Assembly: GCF_000689395.1 (NCBI RefSeq) | Contig: NZ_HG966617.1 | Coordinates: forward strand, 2,230,221-2,294,220 | Direction: 5' to 3' | DNA length: 64,000 bases | DNA from: Candidatus Phaeomarinobacter ectocarpi | GTDB lineage: Bacteria > Pseudomonadota > Alphaproteobacteria > CGMCC-115125 | Part shown: in pieces, positions 51,630 to 60,018 of the stretch | Layout of the letters: every line of letters begins with the position of its first letter | How positions within the stretch are numbered: the first letter of the stretch is position 1 | Translations under genes and position numbers: made by a program | Notes under the pieces: generated by a model | What the model saw: the letters and a program-made list of their open reading frames with translations, nothing else | Database searches by the model: none | What the model was told of the DNA's origin: nothing

Positions 51630-52268
51630 ATGCGCCTGCTTTTCTTTGTGCCCCCTGCCGCCGTTCTTATGTCCTTGTCCGCCTGCGCTACCATGACGGC
51701 CGAACAATGCGTCGCTGCCGACTGGCAAAGCATCGGCTTCGAAGACGCCATGAAGGGCCGGGCAGCAAACCACCTGACCCAGCATGTCTCAGCCTGTGCC
51801 GACCACAGTGTCGTGCCCGACATTGCCGCCTACACTGCTGGTCATCAGCAAGGCGCCTTAGCGTTCTGCACACCGGACAACGGGTTCAAACACGGGCTGT
51901 CCGGCGGTACCAATAACAACATCTGCCCGGATGATCTAAGCAACGCCTTCAGTGTCACCTACGAGGCCGGTCGCGGCCTGCGCACTCGCAAACAGGCCGT
52001 CGCGACAGCACAGAATGACCTCGCCTCCATCGAGCGGCGCATGCAACGGCTGGAAAACGACTTCGTCCACAACGAAAAAGTCCTGGCGACGCTCAGCCTC
52101 AAACCCGCTGACCGCGCCCAGGTGCAGGCAAACATCAACGCCGCCCGCAACGAGCACCAACGGCTAAGCAAACAACGCAAACGCGCCCAGGAAAAAGTAA
52201 TCCGCACCGAACGCGACTACAAAAAATACCGTGCCGAAGTAGAGGACCGGTTTTTCACCGGTTCATGA
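51630..52268 (+). CDS. DUF2799 lipoprotein
   Basis: A 212-residue lipoprotein. Signal peptide with lipobox LSAC (Cys19). The DUF2799 part starts directly after (CVAADWQSIGFEDAMKGR) and includes the CxPDNGFKHGLSGG-type repeat motif. The last 100 residues are a long coiled coil (LASIERRMQRLENDF; RNEHQRLSKQRKRAQEKV) rich in charged residues. Probably outer-membrane anchored, facing the periplasm. CAGGAG precedes the ATG. Function unknown. Confidence 0.88.
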   Translation: MRLLFFVPPAAVLMSLSACATMTAEQCVAADWQSIGFEDAMKGRAANHLTQHVSACADHSVVPDIAAYTAGHQQGALAFCTPDNGFKHGLSGGTNNNICPDDLSNAFSVTYEAGRGLRTRKQAVATAQNDLASIERRMQRLENDFVHNEKVLATLSLKPADRAQVQANINAARNEHQRLSKQRKRAQEKVIRTERDYKKYRAEVEDRFFTGS

Positions 52269-52334
52269 GTTGGCGTCACCCTGAACTTACAAACCCTTTT
52301 CAACAAGCAACTAGAAGCCGTGCAAGTCGGGAAT

Positions 52335-52426
52335 GCGAGTGGACCCCGGATCAAGTCCGGGGATGCGGACATAACGACGGCCTTACCAGAAGCCGTGTCC
52401 CCGGACTTGATCCGGGGCCTACTCGC
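52335..52426. repeat. REP-like element, copy B (units tail to tail)
   Basis: Unit 52335-52368 (GCGAGTGGACCCCGGATCAA, then GTCCGGGGATGCGG) is followed by an inverted unit at 52393-52426. Stem CCCCGGA-TCAAG-TCCGGGG. The unit order is opposite to copies A and C: the GAGTGG sides face outward and the ATGCGG/CCGTGT sides face the spacer. It is between the lipoprotein gene and the convergent monooxygenase gene. Confidence 0.8.
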
Positions 52427-52505
52427 AGTTCAGCGGGCGCAGCAACGGCAATTACGAACCGAACCGATCCACAAACACACACGAAACCAACACGGTTTGC
52501 AGCCC

Positions 52506-54032
52506 CTACTCCGCCGCCGCCTGCGCATGTCCCGCACCGCGCGCGACAACTGCATAGTCGTCCCAGTTCACGCGCTTGGTCATGCGCTTGTAGGTCAGCG
52601 TTGAGTTGGGCCAGTTATTGGTGATGCGGCCATCGGCGGTTTTGTACCAACTGGTGCAGCCTGACGCGAAAACGCTCTTGGCGTTGTCAGCCTGCACGCC
52701 CCTGTCCCATTCAGCCTGAGCGGTCGCGCGCACATCCGCATAGGCCAGGTTGTCATCGCGCAGCTTGCGCGCGATCTGCGTCACGTAAGCCGCCTGGCAT
52801 TCAATCATGTAAATGATCGAGTTATGCCCAAGGTTCGTGTTGGGGCCATACAGCAGATAGAAATTGGGATAGCCCGACACGCCGATACCCAGATGCGCGT
52901 CTGCGCCGTCTTTCCATTCTTCGCGCAGGTCACGACCACCAAGACCCTTGACGTCCACCGGCCCGAGGAAGTGGTTTGTATCAAAGCCCGTGCCATAGAC
53001 GATGACATCAAACGCGTGGTTGGTGCCGTCCGTCGTCCGAATGCCGGTCTCGGTAATACGCTCAATGCCGGTGGTTTCAATCTCCACATTCGAGCGCCCC
53101 ATGGCGGGCCACCAATCATTGGAAAACAGCACCCGCTTGCAGCCCGGGTCATAGTCCGGCAGCAGCTTGGCGCGTTTCTCCGGGTCCGGCACATATTCTT
53201 CGGATTCCTTGACGTGCCCCTTCTTCAGCGCCCAGCCCAGATGGCGGAAGCTCAGCAGCAGCTGCTCACCATTGAGCCACATGCGCGTGCGCTGGATCCA
53301 CATCAGCCACGGGAAGCGGCGATAGAGGTTCTTTTCCCATTCCTTGAATACCCGCTCCGGGCGCGGCAGCACCCAGCTGGCCGAGCGCTGGAAGATGGTG
53401 ACATTGCCCGCTTCCTTGGCAATCTCCGGCACAAACTGAATGGCGCTGGCCCCGTTGCCGATCACGGCAATGCGTTTGCCGCTGAGATCAACATCATGGT
53501 TCCACCGCGCTGAGTGCCACGCGTCGCCCTTGAAGTCCTCCGTCCCCGGAATATTGGGCAACTGCGGGCGGTTGAGCTGGCCGGTCCCGGCCACAAGCAC
53601 ATTGGCGTCAACCTGTTCACCATGCTCCGTCGTCAGCCGCCACGTGCCTGTGGCTTCATCAAAAACGGCACTGTCCACCGCACAGTTGAGTTTGATGAAG
53701 GGGCGCAGCCCGTACTTCTCAACCACGCGATCCAGATACGCCTTGATCTGCGCGTGGTCGGCAAACTTGTTGCGCCACTCAGGGCTCATTTCGAACGAAT
53801 ATTGATACAGATGCAGCGGCACATCGCACGAGCAGCCGGGATAGGTATTGTCCCGCCACGTCCCGCCGATGTCTGAGGCCTTCTCATAGATCGTGAACTC
53901 GATGCCTGCTTCTTGCAGCTTGATGGCCTGGCAGATGCCCGCCACCCCGGCGCCGATAATCGCAACCCGCATGGGCCCCGCATTGGCGCCTGCCGTTTCG
54001 CGATAAGTCGCAAGATCATGAACTGCCGCCAT
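52506..54032 (-). CDS. Baeyer-Villiger-type flavin monooxygenase
   Basis: A 508-residue NAD(P)H- and FAD-dependent monooxygenase. FAD fold GAGVAG (27-32), the Baeyer-Villiger fingerprint FxGxxxHxxxW read as F167-G169-H173-W177, and the second nucleotide fold VIGNGASAIQFVPEIA. It would insert oxygen next to a ketone in cyclic or linear substrates; steroid and terpenoid ketones are typical. Start ATG 54032 is preceded by GGGAGA. Monocistronic; a REP-like element lies downstream. Confidence 0.93.
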   Translation of the reverse strand: MAAVHDLATYRETAGANAGPMRVAIIGAGVAGICQAIKLQEAGIEFTIYEKASDIGGTWRDNTYPGCSCDVPLHLYQYSFEMSPEWRNKFADHAQIKAYLDRVVEKYGLRPFIKLNCAVDSAVFDEATGTWRLTTEHGEQVDANVLVAGTGQLNRPQLPNIPGTEDFKGDAWHSARWNHDVDLSGKRIAVIGNGASAIQFVPEIAKEAGNVTIFQRSASWVLPRPERVFKEWEKNLYRRFPWLMWIQRTRMWLNGEQLLLSFRHLGWALKKGHVKESEEYVPDPEKRAKLLPDYDPGCKRVLFSNDWWPAMGRSNVEIETTGIERITETGIRTTDGTNHAFDVIVYGTGFDTNHFLGPVDVKGLGGRDLREEWKDGADAHLGIGVSGYPNFYLLYGPNTNLGHNSIIYMIECQAAYVTQIARKLRDDNLAYADVRATAQAEWDRGVQADNAKSVFASGCTSWYKTADGRITNNWPNSTLTYKRMTKRVNWDDYAVVARGAGHAQAAAE

Positions 54033-54245
54033 GATGGTCTCCCGGTGTTTCCCTATCCGCGATGCAGCAGCCTCATTTGGCGGGCCGTCCGTCGTCGCGA
54101 AAATCCCATGTGTTTTCAAAAGTTAGAATAACGCGGATTTTGGATACGCATAGACTCTTCTGCCGCCAGCCCACATCCAGGTCTTCTGCGCGCCCCGGTG
54201 GCCGTGCTACCAAGGACAAAACCAACCTTTCACGGGAGCAATTCC

Positions 54246-54728
54246 ATGGCCAAGAGCCCCGCCACCACCGACCTCTCAGACGATCACGGCGATGCCGTCC
54301 GTGTGCTTGATTCAATCTTTGCTGATTTCGGCAGCCGAGAGGCCTTCCACGGCCCGGTCAAAACGCTCAAGTGTTTTGAGGACAATGCCAAGGTGCGCGA
54401 AGCGGTGGAGAGCCCCGGCAATGGTCAGGTGCTGGTCGTGGATGGCGGCGGATCAGAACGCTGCGCGCTGTTTGGTGGCAACCTCGCAGAGCTCGCCGAA
54501 AAGAACGGCTGGTCCGGGGTCGTCGTCTATGGCTGCATCCGCGACATCGGCGAGATCGAAACATTCGATATCGGCATGAAGGCCCTCGCCCTGCATCCCA
54601 AAAAGTCCGTCAAGGCTGATGGCGGCAAATACGACGTCCCCGTCACATTCGCCGGCCACACCATCACCCCCGGCGACTGGCTCTACGCCGACCGCGACGG
54701 CATCGTCGTGTCAGACAAAGAGCTGTAG
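54246..54728 (+). CDS. RraA-family protein
   Basis: A 160-residue protein of the RraA/HMG aldolase fold. GGGSERCALFGGNLAELA and WSGVVVYGCIRDIGEI are the family marks. Members regulate RNase E in enterobacteria or act as 4-hydroxy-4-methyl-2-oxoglutarate aldolases; the Asp and Arg in GCIRD fit either. The isolated position does not decide. ATG 54246 has CGGGAG upstream. A REP-like element starts 13 bases after the stop. Confidence 0.88.
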   Translation: MAKSPATTDLSDDHGDAVRVLDSIFADFGSREAFHGPVKTLKCFEDNAKVREAVESPGNGQVLVVDGGGSERCALFGGNLAELAEKNGWSGVVVYGCIRDIGEIETFDIGMKALALHPKKSVKADGGKYDVPVTFAGHTITPGDWLYADRDGIVVSDKEL

Positions 54729-54740
54729 GCAAGCATCCCG

Positions 54741-54831
54741 CCATGTCTCCGGACTTGATCCGGAGCCTACTCGCATCACCCACACACCGCAGCAAATGAG
54801 AGTGGACCCCGGATCAAGTCCGGGGATGCGG
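54741..54831. repeat. REP-like element, copy C (two units head to head)
   Basis: Inverted unit 54741-54774 and direct unit 54798-54831. The left stem is CTCCGGA-CTTGA-TCCGGAG, the right CCCCGGA-TCAAG-TCCGGGG. Compared with copy B, the left stem has a C-to-T change matched by G-to-A on the other arm, which keeps pairing. The spacer shares CCGCAGCAA with copy A. It lies between the convergent RraA-like and histidine phosphatase genes. Confidence 0.8.
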
Positions 54832-54840
54832 ATCTTTTGG

Positions 54841-55407
54841 CTAGATGAAGGTAACCCGCCATAGCGCGGGGTCCTTTTCATGCGGGGTGTGCTTCAGCAA
54901 TGTGCCATTTGGCAGGTGGCTGAACCCATCGCGGCCCAATGCCTGCTCTATGGCCCAGTAGGCGCCCCCGTGGCCGACAATCAGCGGTGTGCCCTCTTGC
55001 GCCAGCGCCCGCGTAACGCCGCGCACCATGCGGTGAGCAAAATCCGAAAATGGTTCCGCGCCAAACAGGGTCTTGCCCGCACACCATGCAGGGCGCCAGC
55101 TGGTATCCGCCTTGCCCTCCGCGTCGCCCCAGAACGCTTCCTTGAGGTCATCATCCAGCTCGACCGGCAATCCCAGCCTGTCAGATGCGTGCCGCGCAGA
55201 TTGCTGCGTTCTTGTCAGGGGACTGGCGATGATGCGGGCAATCTCGCCCATCGGCAGGCGTGCAACCGACGCAGCCACTTCCACCTCGCCAGCCGCATTC
55301 ATCGGAATGTCCGTCTGCCCCTGACAGCGCCCTTCAACATTCCAGTCCGTCTGGCCATGCCGCAGATAGAAAAACGGCTCACGCGGCAACAAAGCGACGT
55401 CAGACAT
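54841..55407 (-). CDS. Histidine phosphatase family protein
   Basis: A 188-residue phosphoglycerate-mutase-like phosphatase. The RHG motif with the catalytic His is FYLRHGQTDWN, the second Arg is in ASPLTRTQQSA, and the second His in IVGHGGAYW. Members dephosphorylate sugars or nucleotides; substrate unknown. The ATG (55407) overlaps the stop of the upstream symporter gene by 8 bases, so translation is coupled and the phosphatase may act on something derived from the transported sugar. Confidence 0.88.
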   Translation of the reverse strand: MSDVALLPREPFFYLRHGQTDWNVEGRCQGQTDIPMNAAGEVEVAASVARLPMGEIARIIASPLTRTQQSARHASDRLGLPVELDDDLKEAFWGDAEGKADTSWRPAWCAGKTLFGAEPFSDFAHRMVRGVTRALAQEGTPLIVGHGGAYWAIEQALGRDGFSHLPNGTLLKHTPHEKDPALWRVTFI

Positions 55408-56782
55408 CCAGCCGCGCAGCCCGCTGCTCAGCCAGGGCCGTTGAGACCTCGCTGAACTTTTCATCCGTCAGTGTGTAGAACAGCATCGCAATGGCCCCCA
55501 GCACGAACAGCACCACCGGCCCCAGCGCCACCATGAAGAGAATGCCGCCCAGCGCCTCAGGTGCCTGCGCAACATTTGGCACATAGCCCGTGAACGACAG
55601 GATGAGCGCCGCGCCAGCGCCGCCGACCGCCATCGCCATCTTCTGGAAAAAACTCGTGGCGGCGTAGATCGCACCATCCGCCCGCACGCCGGAGCGCAGT
55701 TCAGCGTAGTCAACCGCATCCGGCAGCATCGACCAGGCCATGACTGTTGGCCCGGCAAACATGATCGCGCCGATGCAGGAGACAATGAAAATCATCGCGA
55801 TCTGATCCGTCGGCGTAAAGTACAGCGCGACGCCCGACAGACACCCGCCAAACGCCCCCAGCAGATAGGTCGCGCGCTTGCCTAACCGCTTGCCGAACGC
55901 CGGCACGATGATGATCCCAATGAAATTAAATACGGCGACACTGACCATGAAGACCGGCACCAGATCTTCCTGACCCACATTGTAGATAAAGTAGTAGATG
56001 ATCGCCGCCGAGCGCACAGTGAACGCCATCATGCCCATCCAGAAGGCAAAGATGAGCAACGCAAGCGGCCAGCCACCAGCCTTCAGGGCACGGACGATCT
56101 GCGCGACGCCGGGTACATCCTCATGGGCGAACTTGCGTTCGCGGGTGGTAAAAAACGTGATCGCCAGCAAGAGGCAGGCCAGCAGGCCATAGACCACCAT
56201 GGTCATCTGGAAACCATCGGCCCCGCCGCCAAACGCTGCCACAAGCGGTGTCGTCATGGCGGCAACCAGCAACCCACCCAGCATGGCAAACGCCATGCGG
56301 TATGTAGAAAGCACAGTGCGCTCATGTGAGTCCTCCGTCAGCGCCGAGGTGAGCGACGAGTACGGAATGCTCACCACCGTGTAGGCAATGCCGAACAGAA
56401 TGTACGTCACATAGGCATAGAGCACCTTGCCTTCGGGACTGAGGTCGGGAGACGTGAATGTCGCCACCCCCATGACCGCCAGCAACGGCCCTCCCGCCAG
56501 CACGTAAGGACGAAACCGCCCCCACCGCGTGCGGGTCCTGTCGGCAATCACCCCCATCACCGGGTCGGTCACCGCATCCACGACGCGGGCAACCAGAAAG
56601 ATCGACGCCGCTGTCGCCGCCGCGATGCCCGCAACGTCCGTATAGAAGAACAGCAGGAACAACAGCGCCGACTGAAAGAACAGGTTCACGGCAAAGTCGC
56701 CGACGCCATATCCCGCCCGTGTCGAAACGGGCAAGGCCCCGGCCGCAATCCCCGCACGGGATTGAGTTGCGTCAGCTGTCAT
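55400..56782 (-). CDS. GPH-family sugar:cation symporter (MFS)
   Basis: A 460-residue inner-membrane transporter with twelve helices. GYGVGDFAVNLFFQ at the N-terminus and DAVTDPVMGVIADRTRTRWGRFRPY after helix 2 (about 67-91) identify the glycoside-pentoside-hexuronide:cation symporter family. The substrate is probably a sugar or uronide. It precedes the histidine phosphatase gene in the same operon. Confidence 0.92.
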   Translation of the reverse strand: MTADATQSRAGIAAGALPVSTRAGYGVGDFAVNLFFQSALLFLLFFYTDVAGIAAATAASIFLVARVVDAVTDPVMGVIADRTRTRWGRFRPYVLAGGPLLAVMGVATFTSPDLSPEGKVLYAYVTYILFGIAYTVVSIPYSSLTSALTEDSHERTVLSTYRMAFAMLGGLLVAAMTTPLVAAFGGGADGFQMTMVVYGLLACLLLAITFFTTRERKFAHEDVPGVAQIVRALKAGGWPLALLIFAFWMGMMAFTVRSAAIIYYFIYNVGQEDLVPVFMVSVAVFNFIGIIIVPAFGKRLGKRATYLLGAFGGCLSGVALYFTPTDQIAMIFIVSCIGAIMFAGPTVMAWSMLPDAVDYAELRSGVRADGAIYAATSFFQKMAMAVGGAGAALILSFTGYVPNVAQAPEALGGILFMVALGPVVLFVLGAIAMLFYTLTDEKFSEVSTALAEQRAARLDV

Positions 56783-56864
56783 CAGGTTCCCCTAGCACTC
56801 TGCCGCATCTGCAAGACCCGTAAATGCGAAGCAGTCCGGGACCTTAGCAGCCCCACAGCCCCAG

Positions 56865-56894
56865 GAAACGCCAAGAAACGCCAAGAAACGCCAC
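56865..56894. repeat. Three tandem copies of a 10-bp unit
   Basis: GAAACGCCAA repeats at 56865, 56875 and 56885, the last with a final C. It lies between the symporter gene and the next plus-strand gene. Short tandem repeats of helical period can be regulator sites or slippage products. Confidence 0.7.
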
Positions 56895-56976
56895 AAACCG
56901 CAATTCTCACTTGCGAATGCCTCGCAATAACTATTAAGTGAGCCTTCCTTTCACCTCCTCTCATTCGCGAGTCGCC

Positions 56977-57459
56977 ATGCGCCAGTTCCCGTCCCCGCCC
57001 GCCTCCAGCACATCCGCCACTTGCCCCACGGCCGCGGACCTTGAACCCGCCTGCATGGACACCCTGTCCTTCGCGCCCCGGCTCATCATCTGGGCGGCGC
57101 GCCAGTGGTGGGACGATCGCGGCGCAGTCACCGGCAGCCGCGCGATGATTGCCCAGGCCTTTGCTCTTGCCCGGTGCGGCGGCACCGATGACGCCTTTGA
57201 CGAACTGATGCTCATGGCTCTGCACGGGGCTTGCCGCCACCTCAATTTCGGCAGTCATCATCGCCATCTGGGCACCGATGAACTGGCCTTGTTGCGGGTG
57301 ATCTCAGCCTTTCAGGACGATGCCGTGATCGGCGGTGAAACCGCGCTGGAAAGCTGGCTTCCCCCGGCAACTGCCAGATTGGCCTGCGACTCCGCCCTCA
57401 CCCTGGCCCGCCGGCTCGGCCGGGCAGGCCTCTATATGCGCCCCGAGCGCCAGAACTAG
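56977..57459 (+). CDS. Hypothetical cytosolic protein
   Basis: A 160-residue protein that I do not recognise. After a Ser/Pro/Thr-rich start it continues with a protein-like helical body: IIWAARQWWDDRGAV, MIAQAFALARCGGTDDAF, and a His-rich stretch GSHHRHLGTDELALLRVI. Tryptophans and histidines could bind metal or haem. No signal peptide. The start is unsure (GTG 56938, ATG 56977 or ATG 57058). It stands alone upstream of metE. Confidence 0.6.
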   Translation: MRQFPSPPASSTSATCPTAADLEPACMDTLSFAPRLIIWAARQWWDDRGAVTGSRAMIAQAFALARCGGTDDAFDELMLMALHGACRHLNFGSHHRHLGTDELALLRVISAFQDDAVIGGETALESWLPPATARLACDSALTLARRLGRAGLYMRPERQN

Positions 57460-57514
57460 GACACCGGCTGAGTGAAAAATCGCGGAAAACAGCCCGACAT
57501 CCACACTTGAAGAT

Positions 57515-57534
57515 TCTTTATATAAAGATATCTT
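57515..57534. promoter_or_regulatory. Two overlapping palindromes upstream of metE
   Basis: TCTTTATATAAAGA (57515-57528) is a 14-base perfect palindrome; AAGATATCTT (57525-57534) is a second, sharing its last four bases. They lie in an AT-rich region about 110 bases before the metE start. Methionine genes in proteobacteria are controlled by MetR or by ArsR-type SahR; neither consensus can be confirmed from memory. Confidence 0.5.
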
Positions 57535-57643
57535 GATATTGTTATTCGACTCATCTTAGGCTGCGCGGCGTCACCAACCGCCCCGCCTGATGTCCGTGTG
57601 CACGGTCAGCCAAGGCGCGAGGCTTTTCAGGGAGCCGCCTGCC

Positions 57644-59965
57644 ATGACCGAATCCACGTCGCCCGCCTCACCAAGGTCCAAAGATCAAAAATCCGTCCGC
57701 GCCGCCGTGCTCGGCTTTCCGCGCATCGGCGCCCGCCGGGAACTCAAATTCGCCACAGAGGCCTTCTGGCGCGGCGAGAGCGATGCCGAAGCGCTGGACG
57801 AAACAGCCGCCCAGCTGCGCACCCGACACTGGCTTGCCCAGCGCCAGCGCGGCATCGACGTCATCCCATCCAATGACTTTTCGTTCTACGACCAGATGCT
57901 CGACATGATCGCCCTTGTCGGCGCCATTCCCCAACGCTTCGGCTGGCAGCCTGGTACGCCCGTTGACCACAGCACCTACTTCGCCTGCGCCCGCGGTACC
58001 GACACCGCCCCGGCCATGGAGATGACCAAGTGGTTTGACACCAACTACCACTACATCGTGCCAGAGTTTGACGACGCGACCCACTTCTCCCTCGCCCGCA
58101 CAACACCGCTGGATGCCTGGCAGGAAGCACGCACCCTCGACATCACAACCCGCCCGGTCCTCGTCGGACCGCTGACATTCCTGCTGCTCGGCAAGTCCAA
58201 GAGCGACGGGCTTGATCCCCTCTCCCTGCTGCCGCAGCTACTTAAGGTCTATGCAGACCTCCTCAACGCGATGAAGAAAGCAGGCGTTGAGTGGGTGCAG
58301 ATCGACGAGCCGGTGCTGGTAACAGACCTTCCAGCCGATGCGGCCGATGCGTTCGAACAGGCCTATGCCGCCCTCGCCACGGTCGCACCGAAGATCATGC
58401 TCACCACCTATTTTGGGAGTCTCGGCGACAACCAGGAGTTGGCCACCAGCCTGCCCGTCGCAGGCCTGCACCTGGACTGCCTGCGCGGCGATGACGACGT
58501 CAAAGCGGTTGCGTCCAGCCTCTCCCCAGATCAGACCCTGTCACTGGGGCTGGTGGATGGCCGCAACATCTGGCGCACCAATCTGTCGCCGACCCTTGCG
58601 CGGGCAAAAGAGCTCGCGTGCCACCATGAAGGCGACATCGAAATTGCATCCAGCTGCTCTCTCCTGCACACACCGGTGGATGTGAGCCTTGAAAGCAAAC
58701 TCGACCTGGAACTCAAAAGCTGGCTCGCCTTCGCCACACAAAAGCTGGATGAGATTTCAACCCTGGCCCGTGGCCTGTGGGACGGCGAAGAAACGGTTGC
58801 AGCCACCCTGCGCGCCAGCACGGAAGCCGCCACCACCCGCGCCAACTCCAAGCACACCTACAACCCGCTGGTACGCGGCCGCATCGCCTCTCTGGATGCG
58901 TCAGCCACGGACCGCAAGAGCCCGTTCGCGGACCGGCAAAAAGCACAGGCTGACCTGGGCCTGCCGCCCCTGCCCACCACGACCATCGGTTCCTTCCCGC
59001 AAACCGTCGAAGTCAGAAAGGCCCGTGTCGCTAACAAGCGCGGCGAGCTGAGCGACGCTGACTACCGTGCGTTTCTTGAGCGCGAAACCGAAGCCACCAT
59101 CCGCAAACAGGAAGAACTCGACATCGATGTGCTGGTCCATGGCGAATTCGAGCGCACGGACATGGTGGAATATTTCGGCGAACAGCTCGACGGCTTTGCC
59201 TTCACCTCCAATGGCTGGGTGCAGAGCTACGGCTCACGCTGCGTCCGCCCCCCGGTCATCTTTGGCGACGTGTCACGCCCCGGCCCCATGACCGTGGACT
59301 GGACGAAATACGCCCAGAGCCTCACTGATCGCCCGGTCAAGGGCATGCTCACCGGCCCGGTCACGATCCTGCAATGGTCCTTTGTGCGCGATGATCAGAG
59401 CCGCGAAGACACCTGCCGCCAGATCGGCCTCGCCATCCGCGATGAAGTCGCCGACCTCGAAAAAGCCGGCATCCGCATCATCCAGATCGATGAGCCGGCC
59501 CTCCGCGAGGGATTGCCCCTGCGCAAAGCAGATCAGGCGGCGTATCTTGAGTGGGCGGTCAACTGCTTCCGCCTGTCAGGCTCACCGGTAGAGGACGCCA
59601 CCCAGATCCACACCCATATGTGCTACTCGGAATTCAACGACATCATGGACGCCATCGCCGCTTTCGACGCGGACGTCATCTCCATCGAAACGTCACGATC
59701 CGATATGGAACTGCTGGGCGCCTTCGGCGACTTCCACTACCCCAACGACATCGGCCCCGGCATCTGGGACATTCATGCCCCACGCGTGCCCGATGCAGAC
59801 GAGATCGAACGCCTGATCTCTAAAGCAGCCAATGTAATTGACCCCAAACAACTGTGGATCAATCCCGACTGCGGCCTCAAGACCCGCGGCTGGCCGGAAG
59901 TGGAAACATCCCTCACCAACATGGTGACCGCCGCCAAGGCAGCACGTCACAAGCTGTCTGCCTAA
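57644..59965 (+). CDS. metE: Cobalamin-independent methionine synthase
   Basis: A 773-residue zinc enzyme that moves a methyl group from 5-methyltetrahydropteroyl-triglutamate to homocysteine. Two-barrel structure: an N-terminal half (VLGFPRIGARRELKFA) and a catalytic C-terminal half beginning near TTTIGSFPQTVEVRKAR. Zinc ligands are in IHTHMCYSEFND (His, Cys) and NPDCGLKTRGW (Cys). Length is normal. CAGGGAG precedes the ATG 57644. Regulation probably through the AT-rich palindromes upstream. Confidence 0.97.
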   Translation: MTESTSPASPRSKDQKSVRAAVLGFPRIGARRELKFATEAFWRGESDAEALDETAAQLRTRHWLAQRQRGIDVIPSNDFSFYDQMLDMIALVGAIPQRFGWQPGTPVDHSTYFACARGTDTAPAMEMTKWFDTNYHYIVPEFDDATHFSLARTTPLDAWQEARTLDITTRPVLVGPLTFLLLGKSKSDGLDPLSLLPQLLKVYADLLNAMKKAGVEWVQIDEPVLVTDLPADAADAFEQAYAALATVAPKIMLTTYFGSLGDNQELATSLPVAGLHLDCLRGDDDVKAVASSLSPDQTLSLGLVDGRNIWRTNLSPTLARAKELACHHEGDIEIASSCSLLHTPVDVSLESKLDLELKSWLAFATQKLDEISTLARGLWDGEETVAATLRASTEAATTRANSKHTYNPLVRGRIASLDASATDRKSPFADRQKAQADLGLPPLPTTTIGSFPQTVEVRKARVANKRGELSDADYRAFLERETEATIRKQEELDIDVLVHGEFERTDMVEYFGEQLDGFAFTSNGWVQSYGSRCVRPPVIFGDVSRPGPMTVDWTKYAQSLTDRPVKGMLTGPVTILQWSFVRDDQSREDTCRQIGLAIRDEVADLEKAGIRIIQIDEPALREGLPLRKADQAAYLEWAVNCFRLSGSPVEDATQIHTHMCYSEFNDIMDAIAAFDADVISIETSRSDMELLGAFGDFHYPNDIGPGIWDIHAPRVPDADEIERLISKAANVIDPKQLWINPDCGLKTRGWPEVETSLTNMVTAAKAARHKLSA

Positions 59966-59978
59966 ACCGCTATTGCCG

Positions 59979-60005
59979 GAGGGGACAACGCGGAGTTGTC
60001 CCCTC
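59979..60005. terminator. Hairpin between metE and amine oxidase genes
   Basis: Perfect 11-bp arms GAGGGGACAAC and GTTGTCCCCTC around a GCGGA loop, 13 bases after the metE stop and 13 before the end of the convergent gene. No T-tract follows on the plus side. Confidence 0.75.
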
Positions 60006-60018
60006 TGAGCATCAACGC

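Noticed and set aside
57480-57643. SAM, SAH or cobalamin riboswitch before metE
   Set aside because: I looked for the conserved cores and saw none; the region is short and AT-rich with DNA-type palindromes instead.
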